Shown: one piece after another, positions 43,540 through 55,508 of the stretch | How the letters are laid out: each line of letters opens with the position of its first letter | Position numbering within the stretch: position 1 is the first letter of the stretch | NCBI GenBank assembly: GCA_029204225.1 | Contig: CM055106.1 | Location: forward strand, 7,827,760 to 7,891,759 | Length of the DNA stretch: 64,000 bases | Origin: Diphasiastrum complanatum | Lineage: Eukaryota; Streptophyta; Lycopodiopsida; Lycopodiales; Lycopodiaceae | Reading direction: 5' to 3' | Made by a program: the position numbers and the translations under genes | Notes under the pieces: generated by a model | What the model was told of the DNA's origin: nothing | What the model saw: the letters and a program-made list of their open reading frames with translations, nothing else | Database searches by the model: none

Positions 43540-43890
43540 ATAGAACATATCATACGGGTATATGATTTTGTAATACTAAGGTCGATACCTGACTCGGGCT
43601 GGTTTTAGCCCATCAATGCACATATCGATACCTCATTAAATCCACGCTACCCTTGATAAAAAGTCTAATTTAAAAAAAAAAATTATATACTCATACTCGG
43701 GCTTATACTCAGGTGGTATCATCCCTTCAATACCCAGGCCGGTTGATACAAGCCACCAATTTACAAACATAGTGATATTCATACCCGGCTAGTATCAAAA
43801 AAATTTAAAAAGTATAATACCAGGACCCAGATGGTGTTAAAAATATCAATACCCGGCCGACACTATTTTGCACCCACTAAAACTACTAAT
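43540..43890. repeat. Cluster of TACCCGG and GATACC words, possible MITE
   Basis: ATACCCGGC or its reverse and variants (CATACGGGTAT, ACTCGGGCT, ATACCCAGGCCGG, CATACCCGGC, AATACCCGGCC) recur at least six times with GGTATC/GATACC in 350 bp. The ends GGTGCTTGGGTAT (left) and, reversed, GGGTGCAAAATAG...GGGTATT (right) are weakly inverted. No open frame. Confidence 0.5.
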
Positions 43891-45587
43891 ATTATTAGGT
43901 TGAGCCATACTTGAATGGACGTTGATCCGAGCGTAAAGGTCATGAAATATGTCTTTCTAATTTAGCATCAACAATTCCACGATTCCAATTTTGTAAGTTA
44001 TGGAGAGAGTGGGTTGTGGAGCACTCAACATCTTAAGATCAAGTCCCCATGTCCCTCAAACTTAACTTGTAGTTCTAGACACGGATGTATTTTTCCATGA
44101 AGTTCATGTCCAAATCATGGAAAAAAATATGGGATACAAAAAATAGATGTTTTATCATTATGGGCCTCTAGGGGGTAGGATGAACCACTCTCTAGGGTTG
44201 ATGCTTAAACGAAATTTTATTTTTTTGTAACGGATTGATGAAAAGCTCATGGGATTGAAATTAAGAATGGAAGCAATCGGAATATATGGAGCACATGGAC
44301 ATGCTCTAAGCTCCTCTAATGCCAAGTGCTCCTTTTTACTTTGTATTTTGAGGCCACCTTACATAACAAAGTGTACATGCGGTTGCCAAAGATAATACCC
44401 TACCAAAAATCCCATGTCGAGAGCCAATGATAGATTCACACCTAGCACTAAATATTATGCCAAATATTTCATGTAGACCACCATGATTAGGTGCCACATA
44501 CCACGTGGACCGTATGTGCTATGTGGCAAACAGAGATTGAATGTTCACATAAGAAAATGGTAAAAAGGTCCAGTTCTATGAAATATTTAAAAAAAAAAAA
44601 AAGATAACCATAAAAGACTCACACGTGAGCATTATGCAAGGGTTCAAAAGCCCAAAAGTTTTGGGCCTTCCACTATGGTCCGAACCAAACTCCCAATGGA
44701 AACAATCCAACTACCTAGCCCATAAAACTTTAAAATAAACAACGAGAGCTCCCACAATCTTAGCTTGGAAGTTATGAAATTAAATAAGCTAGAGATTACA
44801 TAGAATTATAAATGTCTAGAGTGCATTAGAGCTACTAGTAGTTTTGTTGATTACGTAATGTGTCCTCAAATGACAACATGAAAACTAGTGGCACATCCCA
44901 AAATAGAAAATGTTAATACCTTGTCAAAGTCAAGCTACTTGAAAATTTATTACAATCAAGCAAACTTAGACTTCATAAAGTTTGAACTTGGCTAATAGTG
45001 TTTTTTCACATATGCTCTTTTGGACCCAACTATGTAAGGGCCAAAGCATTTGTAGTATCAAAGTATCCGAGTTGTGCTCTCGCCTCTTTTGTTGAATCCA
45101 TGTCAGGCTCAATTGAGTAAAAAGTTTGTTTTCTATACTAGATTTTGTACTTTGTGAAGTAGTCATCCAAAGTACTCGAAGTTGAAGGTGCAATGTTCAT
45201 TATGCAATCATGTAAAAGTCACGACCTAAATTCCCAATTATATTATCTATAACACCAAGTAAGACATTAGAAAACAATATGAAATTGCAATATATCACAA
45301 GCACCTAACTCCAAACATTCCTCTAGCAAAATGATGAAATTGTGTTGCAGATATTTGAGCCAAAGTTCCTTTGACAGCCAAGAGCGATAGTCACTTGTCA
45401 TTTGTTCACATACCAAATTGATGTGCTCATGCTCAATTTCATAAATTTAACTCTAATGTCATTAGAAACAGCTACACATCGCAAGGAATGGAGTTTTTTC
45501 AAAGATATGGCATTTCCATAAGTGTTATTCATATTATTACTGAGCCAATTGCAGTCATCTGCTCCATAAGATTTTTGAATGTCACAA
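43891..45587. other. Intergenic, no gene seen
   Basis: AT-rich, with frames below 100 codons. The minus frame at 45590-45398 (SLKKLHSLRCVAVSNDIRV) has protein-like composition but no family I recognise; it abuts the CACTA element. Confidence 0.35.
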
Positions 45588-45599
45588 CTAGAAAACTCT

Positions 45600-45985
45600 G
45601 TGTTTATCCACGCAGAGTATCCACGCGAGACCCGACACTTAGATTTTCCAAAATTTTGTTTGCGTGGAACATCCACGCATGGATTATCCACGCCAAAAAA
45701 ATTTTGAACACGTCTCAGGCCAGTCTACCGGTGTTTTTCTAACACGGCGCTGAAAAATTCATGCGCGTGGATTATCCACGAGTGGATAATCCACACAAAA
45801 TTGAATCTTGAAAATTCCGGCAACTGTTTAGGAGGGAAGGTTCCCGGTGCCAAAAAGTAGTTTTGGTGTGGATAATCCACGCGTGGATTATCCACGCAAA
45901 TTTCAGTTTGTTCACCAGACGAGACTGGAAGTTAAAGATATCCATGCGTGGATATCTTCTGCGTGGATTATCCATGCATTTTTTT
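45600..45985. repeat. Left subterminal palindrome cluster of the CACTA element
   Basis: At least ten ATCCACGC or GCGTGGAT half-sites, several forming full near-palindromes: CATCCACGCATGGATTATCC at 45670, GCGTGGATTATCCACGAGTG at 45764, GTGGATAATCCACGCGTGGA at 45867. Two nearby AAGATAT/ATATC palindromes occur at 45938-45958. Confidence 0.88.
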
Positions 45986-45995
45986 TTTTGTTTTT

Positions 45996-46180
45996 TGCAT
46001 GTTGATAATGACATGAAATTAGCTAAATAGATATATTTCTAAAGTGAATTATATTATGATTAGGCTATATATATATTTTTTCTAAAGTGAATTATATTAT
46101 GATGAGGGCTTTTTTTTTTTTTTGCATGTTCATAATGAAATGGAATTAGTTAATATTTTTCTAAAGTGAATTATATCATG
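45996..46180. repeat. About 122-bp imperfect duplication with a thrice-repeated core
   Basis: TTTCTAAAGTGAATTATATT(A)TGAT occurs near 46036, 46080 and 46158; a longer match (T-run, GCATGTT, ATAATGA, GAAATTAG) links 45996 and 46118. Confidence 0.75.
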
Positions 46181-46181
46181 G

Positions 46182-46694
46182 TGTTCCTAGATCATTGGGA
46201 TTTTTTATGAGGGCAGCCACCTACTTTTATAAGACAGTTGACTCGAGCTACCAAGAGGGTAATTATGCATGATCTAAGGCTTTGAGAGCCAGGGGTTTAG
46301 GGTCTACCCTAATGGCACTCTACCTAATCTCATATCCGAGATCATTTGATATGGATTGAGAGCTCATTTTTACATACTTCAAGAGATTATCAAGAGATGG
46401 TGATTTTGGCAAGTTTTCTCTTTAATGAGGAATTGATGAATGATGAATGTGATATTTTTTGTGTCTAATGAATAGATATGAATCTGAACAAAGTATTATA
46501 CTTTCCACGTGTGTGACAGGATGTGAAGATCAATTATTTCTAGTTTTATTGTGGTGTTCAAAAGCCTTTGCCAATTAGATGCAAAATAGGTTGAATTGTG
46601 TGCTAGTTTTCTATCTATTAGATATAAGTAAAACCTTTGATGCTTTTTCAAGGTTTTAGTATCCAAATGAAGTTCATAACCTTTGATTTTAACA
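46182..46694 (+). repeat. Copia LTR nested in the CACTA element
   Basis: The end AACA at 46691-46694 is followed at once by TGGTATCAGAGC (46695-46706), an exact PBS. TGTTCC at 46182 is the most plausible start, making 513 bp, but no partner LTR exists to confirm it. Confidence 0.55.
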
Positions 46695-46706
46695 TGGTAT
46701 CAGAGC
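46695..46706 (+). other. Primer-binding site
   Basis: Exact TGGTATCAGAGC following the LTR terminus. Confidence 0.88.
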
Positions 46707-46804
46707 CCAAATGCAATCATCAAGGCTCAAATACAAGGAAGAGAGAAGCAATTACAAGTTGATGATTGTTTAATTTTTATTGCCCTTATTACTATCTTAA
46801 GTTT

Positions 46805-47090
46805 GATGATGTTCCTTCAAGTGTGAATGAAACTGTAGCAACAAAAGAGTGATTTGATGTAATGAAAAGTGAGGTGAGTACATGATGCATTGTTTGAGAT
46901 ACTTGTAAAATTATTGATCCTCCATCAAAGATACAAAATGTTACTGTTTGCAAATGGGTCTTTAAGATCAAGCTTAATCAAGATGGTAGTGTGAATAATT
47001 ATAAATCAAGACTAGTTGCCAAGGGATATGCTCAATTCAAGGGGATTGACTATGATGAAACACTTGATTTTGTCATAGTTTGTGGTGGTG
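46805..47090 (+). pseudogene. Copia RT N-terminal fragment
   Basis: Broken plus-strand frames read PSSVNETVATKE (usually P-x-S-x-x-E-A), then [20 protein letters not shown] and [20 protein letters not shown], the first RT block of Copia. Only about 100 bp separate it from the PBS, so gag, protease and integrase are deleted. Confidence 0.8.
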
Positions 47091-47326
47091 ATTTCATTAA
47101 CTCACATGCTTTTAGTGATTTACTGTCTTTGCAGCATTTGTTAAAAAATGAGAATTTTCTTGGAACATGAAGCCGTACATCTATCTTCACCCAAAAAAAT
47201 GGGATTGAAGTCAAACTATGTCTATTCTTTTCACTTGACCATAAATGAGACTCTATTTTGGCTCAATAACAATAATTTGAAAGCATTGCAAGAATCAATT
47301 TCATTCAGAATTGTAATAATCAATTT

Positions 47327-48250
47327 TTATTCAAAATTACAAGAATCAATTTCATCAGCGACAACATCTTGCAATTCATCTCCTCTTAGATGATTTTCAT
47401 CATCACTCTCACTTTTAAAAATTATTTCATCATCTTGACTATAAGAATTTCTATTCTCAACATCTATGGAAGGGGGTGCTTCAAGTATGGTTTGACGACT
47501 TATTACATCTCTAGGTAACTCAATCTCATAGTTGAAATGAAGGTTTTTCATTTCATTCTCAACATTTGCACCCTCAAATACTCGTCTTGAACATGTTGAG
47601 CTACAAACCACCACATCTTGTTTAGTCGATTTGGTTGAAAAAAATCCTGCAAAAATCACTATTTTAGAACATATCAAAAACTCAAATACTGAAGTCACTT
47701 GCAATAAAATAAAAAACATTATAGCATAGCATGTGCACCTGCTCACAGTGACGAGGCAACACCAATGTGTCAAAGGACTCCATGCTCAATGTTTTTGATG
47801 AATCAATCGCAAAAAATCCACTTGGATCCGATTTCACATCAAATGACCTTGAACCATTTCACATCAAATAAAAAATAGTGTGCACTTTCACCAAATGACA
47901 CATCATAAATATTTTGAATAGTTCCTACGTATTCTATATCTCCTGAGATGGGATTCCGATCTCGTGCACTGCTTTGACTTTCTTGTTGGGAAGATGCTAT
48001 TACACCACAATCGTGTGTGCGTCTCTTTTTGTCAATCCTTTCAACACGAAAGTGGAAACCAAAAGCCCATATAGCATGATACATTTTGCACTGCCACATG
48101 ACAAACATGAATCTCATAAATAATCATTGTGAATGAACATGGTGTTTCAAAATGATTAAACAAATATTGTTATAAACAAGAATGTTCTAATAATAAAGTA
48201 TCTAAAGAATAATACCTTCCATTCGCATCCTCTTGCAAAGTCTCATTCTG
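47327..48250 (-). pseudogene. CACTA transposase C-terminal region with DUF4216-like domain
   Basis: On the minus strand, after the exon at 48310-48215 (STKKGTHYVGECSG, VYLVYIGAE), an intron leads to 48117-47839. There GDIEYVGTIQNIYDV and YFLFDVKWFKVI match the DUF4216 pattern found C-terminal in TNP2-type CACTA proteins. The last frame, 47770-47327, continues with acidic residues (SESDDENHLRGDELQDVVA). Stops interrupt the join at about 47838. Function in the transposase is unknown. Confidence 0.68.
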
Positions 48251-48332
48251 CTCCTATGTACACAAGATAGACATTGTTTGAATGATTACCTGAGCATTCA
48301 CCAACATAATGTGTCCCTTTTTTTGTACTCAA

Positions 48333-49430
48333 TCAAGGAGGAATATTATAATTTACCAAGCAAACAGGCCAAATGGACCACGTAGTTGCTCGTACACCAA
48401 AGGGGTTCACACCATCTGTTGCAAGACCAAATCTCACATTTCTTGACTCATTGGCAAAGCTTGGATACTCTTTGTTGATGTGTTTCCATGCAGGTGAATC
48501 TGAAGGTACTCTCATCATCCCATCCGTAGAGGTATGGTGTGCATGCCAGTCCATAAGTTGTGCAAGAGATTTACAACAAAATAAACGTTGCAATCGTGGA
48601 ATTACTGGAAAATGTCGTAAAACTTTGCACGAAATGGTTGCCCCTTGCAAATCATCTCTATATCGAGGAGTATCACAAATGGGACATTTCTTGAGTGATT
48701 CGTACCTTCCTTGATATAAAATACAATCCTTTGGACATGCATGATATTGCTTGTAGTCCATTTCGATGTTAGTCAACATCTTTCGTGCCTCATCTCTTGT
48801 CTCAGGCATGACATTCCCTTCTGGGAGAATTTCGTTTTTCAATAGTCTGTACATGACAAAAGAAGTCATTGTAAAAAAAATATCACTCGATGTTCAAATT
48901 GTAAATTTTTTTTCAAAGCAAAAATGACAAGTAGATGAAAAACAATTTACTCAAATAATGATGTGAGGCTTTGGTCACTCCATCTATATTTGGCTTGAAG
49001 ATTTAATAGAAGTAGAGAAGTCGTCAAACGAGATGTCTTTGCTCCAGGATACAATGCGATCTTTGATTCTTCTCGCAATTTTCTTTCTTCTTTAGACAAA
49101 AGTGCCTCCTCATCTTGTTCATTGTGTCTAGCTGCAATATTGTTCTCGTACATATCATCCAATATCTCTCCCATGACTTCAAATTCATCATTCATTGGAA
49201 GCTCATTTTCATCGTTGGAACTTGTTTACGAAGAAGTAGATCTAGATGAGCTAGACTCAGATGCATTAGTCTCTTGATTAATGCGCTCATCAATTTCCAT
49301 CATCTCTTTTAAGCCTTGACGTAGATGACGAGGTAATTGCTTTATATGTGGACCGTTGTATTGCATTCGTCGTCTACGTCGACCATTACGAGGATTATTG
49401 TCTCCAACACTAAATGAGGATGAAGAATCC
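48333..49430 (-). pseudogene. CACTA TNP2-type transposase, N-terminal and middle part
   Basis: Minus-strand exon 1 runs to 48951 (KTSRLTTSLLLLNLQAKYRW, WSDQSLTSLFE) and exon 2 begins 48846; donor GA|GTAAAT and acceptor GTACAG|ACTATTG join in phase as FELLKNEILPEGN. The second exon carries DYKQYHACPKDCILYQGRYE, CPICDTPRYRDD, VIPRLQRLF and GMMRVPSDSPAWKHI, then NVRFGLATDGVNPFG, the classic TNP2 order including the last D-G-x-N-P-F-G block. It stops at NIPP where the family has PPW followed by the rest of the catalytic region; about 48325 the sequence jumps to the C-terminal part, so the core is deleted. One TAA interrupts exon 1 near 49225. Non-autonomous. Confidence 0.85.
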
Positions 49431-50423
49431 TATATATCAAAATAACAAGAAGTAGGTTGAAACAATGCTTGATAAACATTTCCTCCCAATACTTGATAGA
49501 TCTAAATGTTGCATGTGAATATAAATTACCTCTTAGTTTAAAAAGTATGAACATACCAATGTATCTATTAGACAAATTTGTCTTTTCAACTTGTTAACAT
49601 TCAATGAACTCAAAGACGAATAATACTCCTAACATTTAATCTAGACAAATGACGAATAATGCTCCTAACATTTGACATATCTAATAACACAAATCAAATA
49701 CAATCGAACGTGGAAAAGTACGTGAATGAAAGCGAAGGGGAGTTTGAAGATGTGGACACCAACGTACACCTACAAAATGAAGGAGGCAAGGAGGGAAGAA
49801 GTGATGATGATTAGAGGTTCTTAAATTAAATGTAAGGCCTTGTAGAAGGCAATGTAGGAAGAGAGAATTTATTCTCTCATCAATGTACTTGTTTTTAAAT
49901 CAATCAATATAATGTTTTGGCATCTCATCATTCTTGCAAAATTTTTGAATGCATATATTTTTAATCCATGAATGCAAATGTATAGTCTATTGAATGCACA
50001 TCTATTGATTGCAAATGTATCTATTGATGTATTCAATGCAATGTATAGTCTATTTAATGCACATCTATGCAATGCAAATGTATCCATTGATGAATTCAAT
50101 GCAATGTATCTATTTTAGCACATGATTTGCATGCTAAAATGCACAATAAAAAGTAATGGAAAGCACAATGGAAAGTAATGGAAATAGATAACACATTAAG
50201 TTATCAACTAAATATCAAATGAATCAAAATAAATGTGAATTTACCTTTACTATTGTATCTCCATTGTTTCGCAATCTTTGCTTTTCCTTTTGCATGCACT
50301 TGATCTTTGAATCCTTTGCAATGAAAGCTCGATTTTCATATCCAAACCTACATCACAAATAAAAAAGATCTTAAAACTTATGATCACAAAACACATACTA
50401 TTAACATCCATCAATGAACTAAA
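49431..50423. other. Interior of the CACTA element without a recognised gene
   Basis: 49920-50110 has repeated AATGCAAATGTAT, ATCTATTGATG and AATGCACATCTAT words in loose tandem. Otherwise nothing. Confidence 0.4.
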
Positions 50424-50803
50424 AATCCTAAACACTATCAATCTTCTCACTCACATTCATCCTCATCTCATTCTAACTCCCATCTATACTCTCTTTTTCT
50501 CTCTCTCACACAACACAAAAATAGAAAGTCACCTCTATTTTCGGAGCGAACCACATTTTGGTTCGCACCAAATGTTTTTTTTTTGGACAAAAAATTTTGC
50601 GTGGATTATCCAAATCCTAAACACTATCAATCTTCTCACTCACATTCATCCTCATCTCATTCTCACTCCCATCTATACTCTCTTTTTCTCTCTCTCACAC
50701 AACACAAAAATAGAAAGTCACCTCTATTTTCGGAGCGAACCACATTTTGGTTCGCGCCAAATGTTTTTTTTTTTGGACAAAAAATTTTGCGTGGATTATC
50801 CAC
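50424..50803. repeat. 189-bp tandem duplication at the right CACTA end
   Basis: 50424-50612 and 50613-50803 are nearly identical (a few substitutions plus one T in a homopolymer). Each unit ends in GCGTGGATTATCCA, half-way through the palindromic word, and the second is completed by CGC. Confidence 0.93.
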
Positions 50804-51005
50804 GCATGGATAATCCACGCAAATTCCAGAAACCTTTCCGCATGGATATAAAAAAAATAAATTTATCCACGCGGTATCCACGGCCTCAACTCTCTGAATT
50901 TTGCATGGATAAAGCGAATTTTGCGTGGATAATTATCCACGCAGTATCCACGCAGAAGCCGAGCCTTTTTTATTTTATTTTTAATATGGCATGGATTATC
51001 CACGC
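50590..51005. repeat. Right subterminal palindrome cluster of the CACTA element
   Basis: At least nine half-sites including GCGTGGATTATCCACGCATG at 50788, GCGTGGATAATTATCCACGC at 50923 and CATGGATTATCCACGCGC near 50992. Same core as the left cluster, in both orientations. Confidence 0.88.
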
Positions 51006-51014
51006 GCTCTTATT

Positions 51015-51815
51015 CTACAAATAGTCAAGCTCTTCATACTTCGACTTCTGATTCAACTAGTATGTTGTGGCATTTCAGATTAGGCCATTTAAATCTTAAT
51101 GGTATTCAGCAAATGTCAAAGGTCTGAGGCTGTCAAAGGAGCAATGTCCACAATCTAAGGTAGAGAAGGAGGAAATGAAACAATATCCGTTTTACTCCAT
51201 CATCGGGTCACTCATGTATGCTATGCTCCGCACTCGACCCGACTTGGCATACTCCATCAGCTCTCTCAGTCAATTCCTATCGAATCCAGGGACAACTCAT
51301 TGGAAAGCTCTCATGAAGGTCATGAAGTATGTCCAAGCCACAAAACATCTCAGCATCTGTTTTGGAGGCAGCCAATCTGCAAATATTCTTGAAGACTACA
51401 CAGATGCAGATTGGGCAGGAGATGTCGATACCAAAAGATCGACTTCTGAATTAGTGTTCTTGTTTAATCAAGGTCCGATTTCATGGAACAATAAAAAACA
51501 GACTTCAGTAGCATTGTCTTCAACGAAATCAGAATATATAACTGCCACAAATGCTACCAAAGAGGTGATCTGGCTGAGGAACCTGCTTGCAGATATCGAA
51601 CTTCTTCAATCACATCCGACTACCATCTACTATGACAAGCAAAGTAATATTGCACTATCTCTAAATCCAAGATTTCACTCTCAAAGCAAGCATATCGAAA
51701 TCAAGTATCACCACCATAGGGAAAAAGTGCAAAGCAAGGAAATGTTTTTGGTTTATTGCAGGACAAAATTACAAGCAGCAGATTACTTCACCAAGGCACT
51801 ATCAAAGGAGTAGTA
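51015..51815 (+). pseudogene. Copia pre-integrase fused to RNase H (internal deletion copy)
   Basis: Starts with SQALHTSTSDSTSMLWHFRL and NGIQQMSK, the pre-integrase block shared with the element at 29368-33779. After about 51122 it jumps to LSKEQCPQS and IIGSLMYAMLRTRPDLAYSI, so integrase and most of RT are deleted. 51175-51813 is one open frame of RNase H: DADWAGDVDTKRST, VALSSTKSEYI, YYDKQSNIALSLNPRFHSQS and AADYFTKALSKE with stop. This RNase H shows the unexpanded form of the microsatellite site. Confidence 0.9.
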
Positions 51816-52406
51816 CTTCAATGATAGGAATAATGGTAATGTTTTGCTCTTCAAGTAGAGATTGTAGAATCTACATGTTTCCCACCAAAGAAGTTGTCAA
51901 TGGTGGAATTGTGATCTTTCAAGAGTGGAAGATTTGTAAACATGAAGAAGCACCTTTGGATCAACACCTTATTCAATCGATTGATGGTTTGGAGTCAAGT
52001 CAAGTGGAGGAGCAAGCTCAAAACCAGAGGACTCCAAGAAGAACCTTGAGTATCAAGATGGAGCCATCAAGGCTCAATCATATGGATAAAGCAAGAGAAG
52101 TTGTCTTTGGCAACATTATGTATGCACTTAATAGTTTACTTGATGTATCTTCAAGTGCACAAAATGCCTTGGAATCCATGGCTTGGCATGATGTATAGTT
52201 TTTGACGTGTACTACATGTATATAGACACATTTGTGGAACTTCTTGTAAGGGATCCTTTAAGAGGTGGTGAAAGATACTTCATAGACATCATTCTCTATT
52301 GGAGTCTCAAAAGTTTCTTGTTTGTAGCTGGATTTTTTAGACACTTCTAAAAGCATTCATTCATCTAGCAAGACAATTGTAAATAGATCAAGCTAAATTT
52401 GAGGAG
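51816..52406 (+). pseudogene. Tail frame of the non-autonomous family, second copy
   Basis: 51821-52198 encodes 125 residues nearly parallel to the C-terminal part of 3464-4279 (VNGGIVIFQEWKICK, SLLDVSSSAQNALESM). The junction with the RNase H frame above is within the stop region at 51811-51825, where the two families share TTCAATGATAGG-like sequence. The frame ends 208 bp before the LTR. Confidence 0.7.
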
Positions 52407-53019
52407 TGTGAAGAATTGCCAAAAATTGGCAAAATTTTGCTTGATCAAAACCCATGTAGAATAGTATAAATTGTGTACACAAGTGGGTCCCACACATGTG
52501 AGGCCATGATGCCACATGGAAAACCTATCCTAGATTAGATTAGATCAAGCCTATAGGGTTAGTCATGTCATTTTGGTAGTGATTCCTAGATTATAGGACC
52601 TACACCTAAGTTTAAGGTGAAAAATTGACCAACTAGTCATCTACTAGGCATGACTCTAGGAATTAGGCTAGGGTTTCAAATTAGGGCAAGAGAGCCAAGT
52701 TTACTTCCTTATTACATGCTGGAAATCCACCTTACTTCACAAAGGAAGTCAGATTTGCTATGTATTCCAAGCTCCCCTAGTGAGAAGATAGATTATTTTT
52801 TGGAGCTCATTGGCAATCTCGAGCTACTCCACATTGTACGTTCCAAGTCGGATTTAGTGATTGATCAATGCTATTGATTGTTCTTGCTTGTTGATTGTCA
52901 AATTGCCAATCTAGATCAACTGTTTTGTGTCTAGTTTTTTGATAGGTTGTAAAGCAAGCACCCAATCACTCTTGTGGATCTTTTGTTGATCCATTTATGG
53001 TCCTAAAGTACAGGTACTA
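52407..53019 (+). repeat. LTR of the non-autonomous Copia family, second copy
   Basis: It starts TGTGAAGAATTGCC and follows the 659 and 4418 LTRs throughout, to CCTAAAGTACAGGTACTA at 53019; the last bases (TTTCACA elsewhere) are changed. It keeps the internal segment lost from 659-1292. Confidence 0.88.
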
Positions 53020-55508
53020 TTGTTGTGGTATTATGGCTGTGAAGGAAGGTATCACCATCACTAAAGATTGCAATTACCATGACTCATAGTGTCAGAGTGA
53101 CGACCAATAACAAATTCAGGTACCTGACCCTATAGAAAAGTAGACCCTATGCTGGCAAAAGTGGAGGGGCCCACAAAAGTTGAAGAAAATCACAAGAGCT
53201 TGACCAAATTGAGGACTTACCCTTGAACTTTGGGGCAGATCTAAAGTTTGACCTGATATTGATCTTTTGACCGGTTTTCACATTTTAGCTTAAATGGTTT
53301 GTAAGGAGTCCATTTTAAAAAATTAAGAACTTGTCTATACATTTGACTATTCAAAGAGAACTTTACTCACAAATTTTTTTATTTTTGTAAAAATCATAGG
53401 TTACAGTCTTTGAAAAAATATTAGTCATAAAGAATGGTAAAGGGAAAAGCCATATTTTGACTCTTTTAGAGTATGTTCCTTTATAAATGACCTAAATAGA
53501 AACTACCAAGAGTTTATTCTAGTGTTTAAAATTGCATATAAGGAGATAGTAATGAAATGAAACTTTCATAGAAAAAGACACAGTATTACCTCAGCAAATT
53601 ACAGAGACAATAAAGCAATCAAATTTTTATTGTCCAAATTTTGTCATTCTAAAAAATATTCCCTTGGATACACCTTATAAGAGAGAAATGACGTAAAATC
53701 TAGAATGCTCATAACTTGCTTATAATAGCTCGGATTTACAAGACGTAAAAAGCAAAGTTGCTAGAAATTTTTCTCTTATTCCATCTATAGATTTTGAAAA
53801 ATGATCTAAGCAATTATATCGAAGTTATTAAAACATGAATGCCATAAAACAAAATCAGTCTAAAGTCTCTAATGATGAGTCTTTACTATATTATTTCGGC
53901 TTGCTGGAGCATACAAGCTGAATATTTCCCCAATATAGTTGGACCATAAGAATTGGGATATTATTATATCAAGAGATACATTGTTGGACGATATAATGCC
54001 TATGCCACTTTAATATTTTTATTGAGCTAAGCTCACGACTGATTGATAGTTGGACAATAGATTGAACATAAATCATTATGGAGATAGAGTCAACTAAGAA
54101 TGGTATAATAGTAGTTATCGTATACTGAAAGTTTTGGCAAACTCATGAATCAGATCGTAAATAAAACTTGTCGTTTCTATTAAATCATCTAATTTTCAAT
54201 TTTCATGTATGAAGATCTTTTCCGCAGAATCCTTGTAAAGTATTTTTTAAAAGCTACTAGGAAGAGGAGAATAATATGCATTGTAAGTTTTGTTGGGCCC
54301 AAAAGAAATTATTAGCCTCAAGGATAAAGGTGATTCCTTTTCTAGATCCCTTAAATGTCTTAAATAAGGATAACAAGCCAAAAAAGCTTCAGGAAGACTT
54401 AAGAAGGCCTGATATGAGTTAAAGATTATGTTCAATTTAGATACATGCCTCGCCTATAAATAGGCAATAAACATCATTTCTTAAGATTGTTGGCTCATTT
54501 GCCATTGAATTAACTTGGAGCTCTCCCCCCTTTTTTCTTGTGAATGTGAGCCAACATTATCTTCGCTTTTATGCCCTAACACATGATTGTGAGATGTTTT
54601 TGTTGCATTATCATTTTTGTTGTGTTGTAGTTTTGGATTGAGAACCTTCACATTCATGGTATTGTAGTATTTCAAGATTTTTTTTAAATTTTTGTTGTAC
54701 TATATCATGTTTTTTGCTTGGCGACAACAACTACAACAATGTTGAATGTAAAAGAACATGACATATTTTGTATGAGAGCAATTTTTTATCTCGTTTATTT
54801 TGTTGTGGGGAGTGATTTGAAATCAGCTTGTTCAAAACTAAGTTGTGTTACAATCGGTTAAAATTGCACATTACGTTGAGTTTTATATAAAAAATTGATT
54901 CTTTATTCTTTTAGTTTTGTTTACTTTTTCCTTGACAAGACATAGCATCAAAATTGTGCAATTTAAATTTGGTGTGTTGTTCACACATTTGACATTGGGT
55001 GTCACAGATATCTAGTAGAGCATATTATCCTTGCAATATCTGTTTCAAGCACATTTGGCCTCTTTAAAATTTCCAAATATCATATTCATGCCTAAATCCG
55101 ATGTTAGGTGTACGAATTGGAGAGAAAAAATTGAATTAGAGCCAAAAAAAATACTTGCAATACTGCTTTCAATCACATTTACCATATTTGAAAGTTTCAA
55201 ATACCCTTTTTGCGCCTTAGTTTGAAATCACGTGCGCACAAAAAAAATAGTAGTTTTTTTTGAATTTTCTATTTTTGCTAGCATATGGTCTTGAATTCCA
55301 TGAATTGGCCAAAACCAACTACCTGTTAATTTTCGTCACTAAGTCCTGCCATCATTGCATAATTGGTGTTTGGGCTCATAGTAGACAGGTGGCAGGTTTT
55401 AATTGGATCTGACCACAAATGTTTAAACTTATATTAGTTTGGGCCTTTCAACTAAAAGGCCCAAACTTCAATTATGTCCGAAACATCCTTACTTGCTAAT
55501 CCATAAGC
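53020..55508. other. Intergenic, no gene seen
   Basis: AT-rich with no supported frame. A strong TATA-like GCCTATAAATAGGC lies at about 54451-54464; without an LTR boundary or gene downstream it is only a candidate for a dead LTR promoter. Confidence 0.35.

Larger units (their letters stand above)
45588..51014 (-). mobile_element. CACTA (En/Spm) transposon derivative with palindromic ends
   Basis: TNP2-type transposase exons on the minus strand (47327-49430) sit between two clusters of the word GCGTGGATTATCCACGC (45600-45985 and 50590-51005). CACTA elements carry subterminal repeats bound by an accessory protein, and this layout fits. The left edge CACAACTAGAAAAC is close to a CACTA terminal repeat (CACTACTAGAAAA). 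The right edge is less clear, meeting Copia sequence at about 51014, and no target duplication could be read. The transposase core is deleted, and a Copia LTR-RT fragment (46182-47090) is nested inside. About 5.4 kb. Confidence 0.72.

Noticed and set aside
45398-45691. 97-codon minus-strand frame at the CACTA left edge
   Set aside because: It crosses from flank into the palindrome repeats, so its start is not biological; the flank part is unrecognised.
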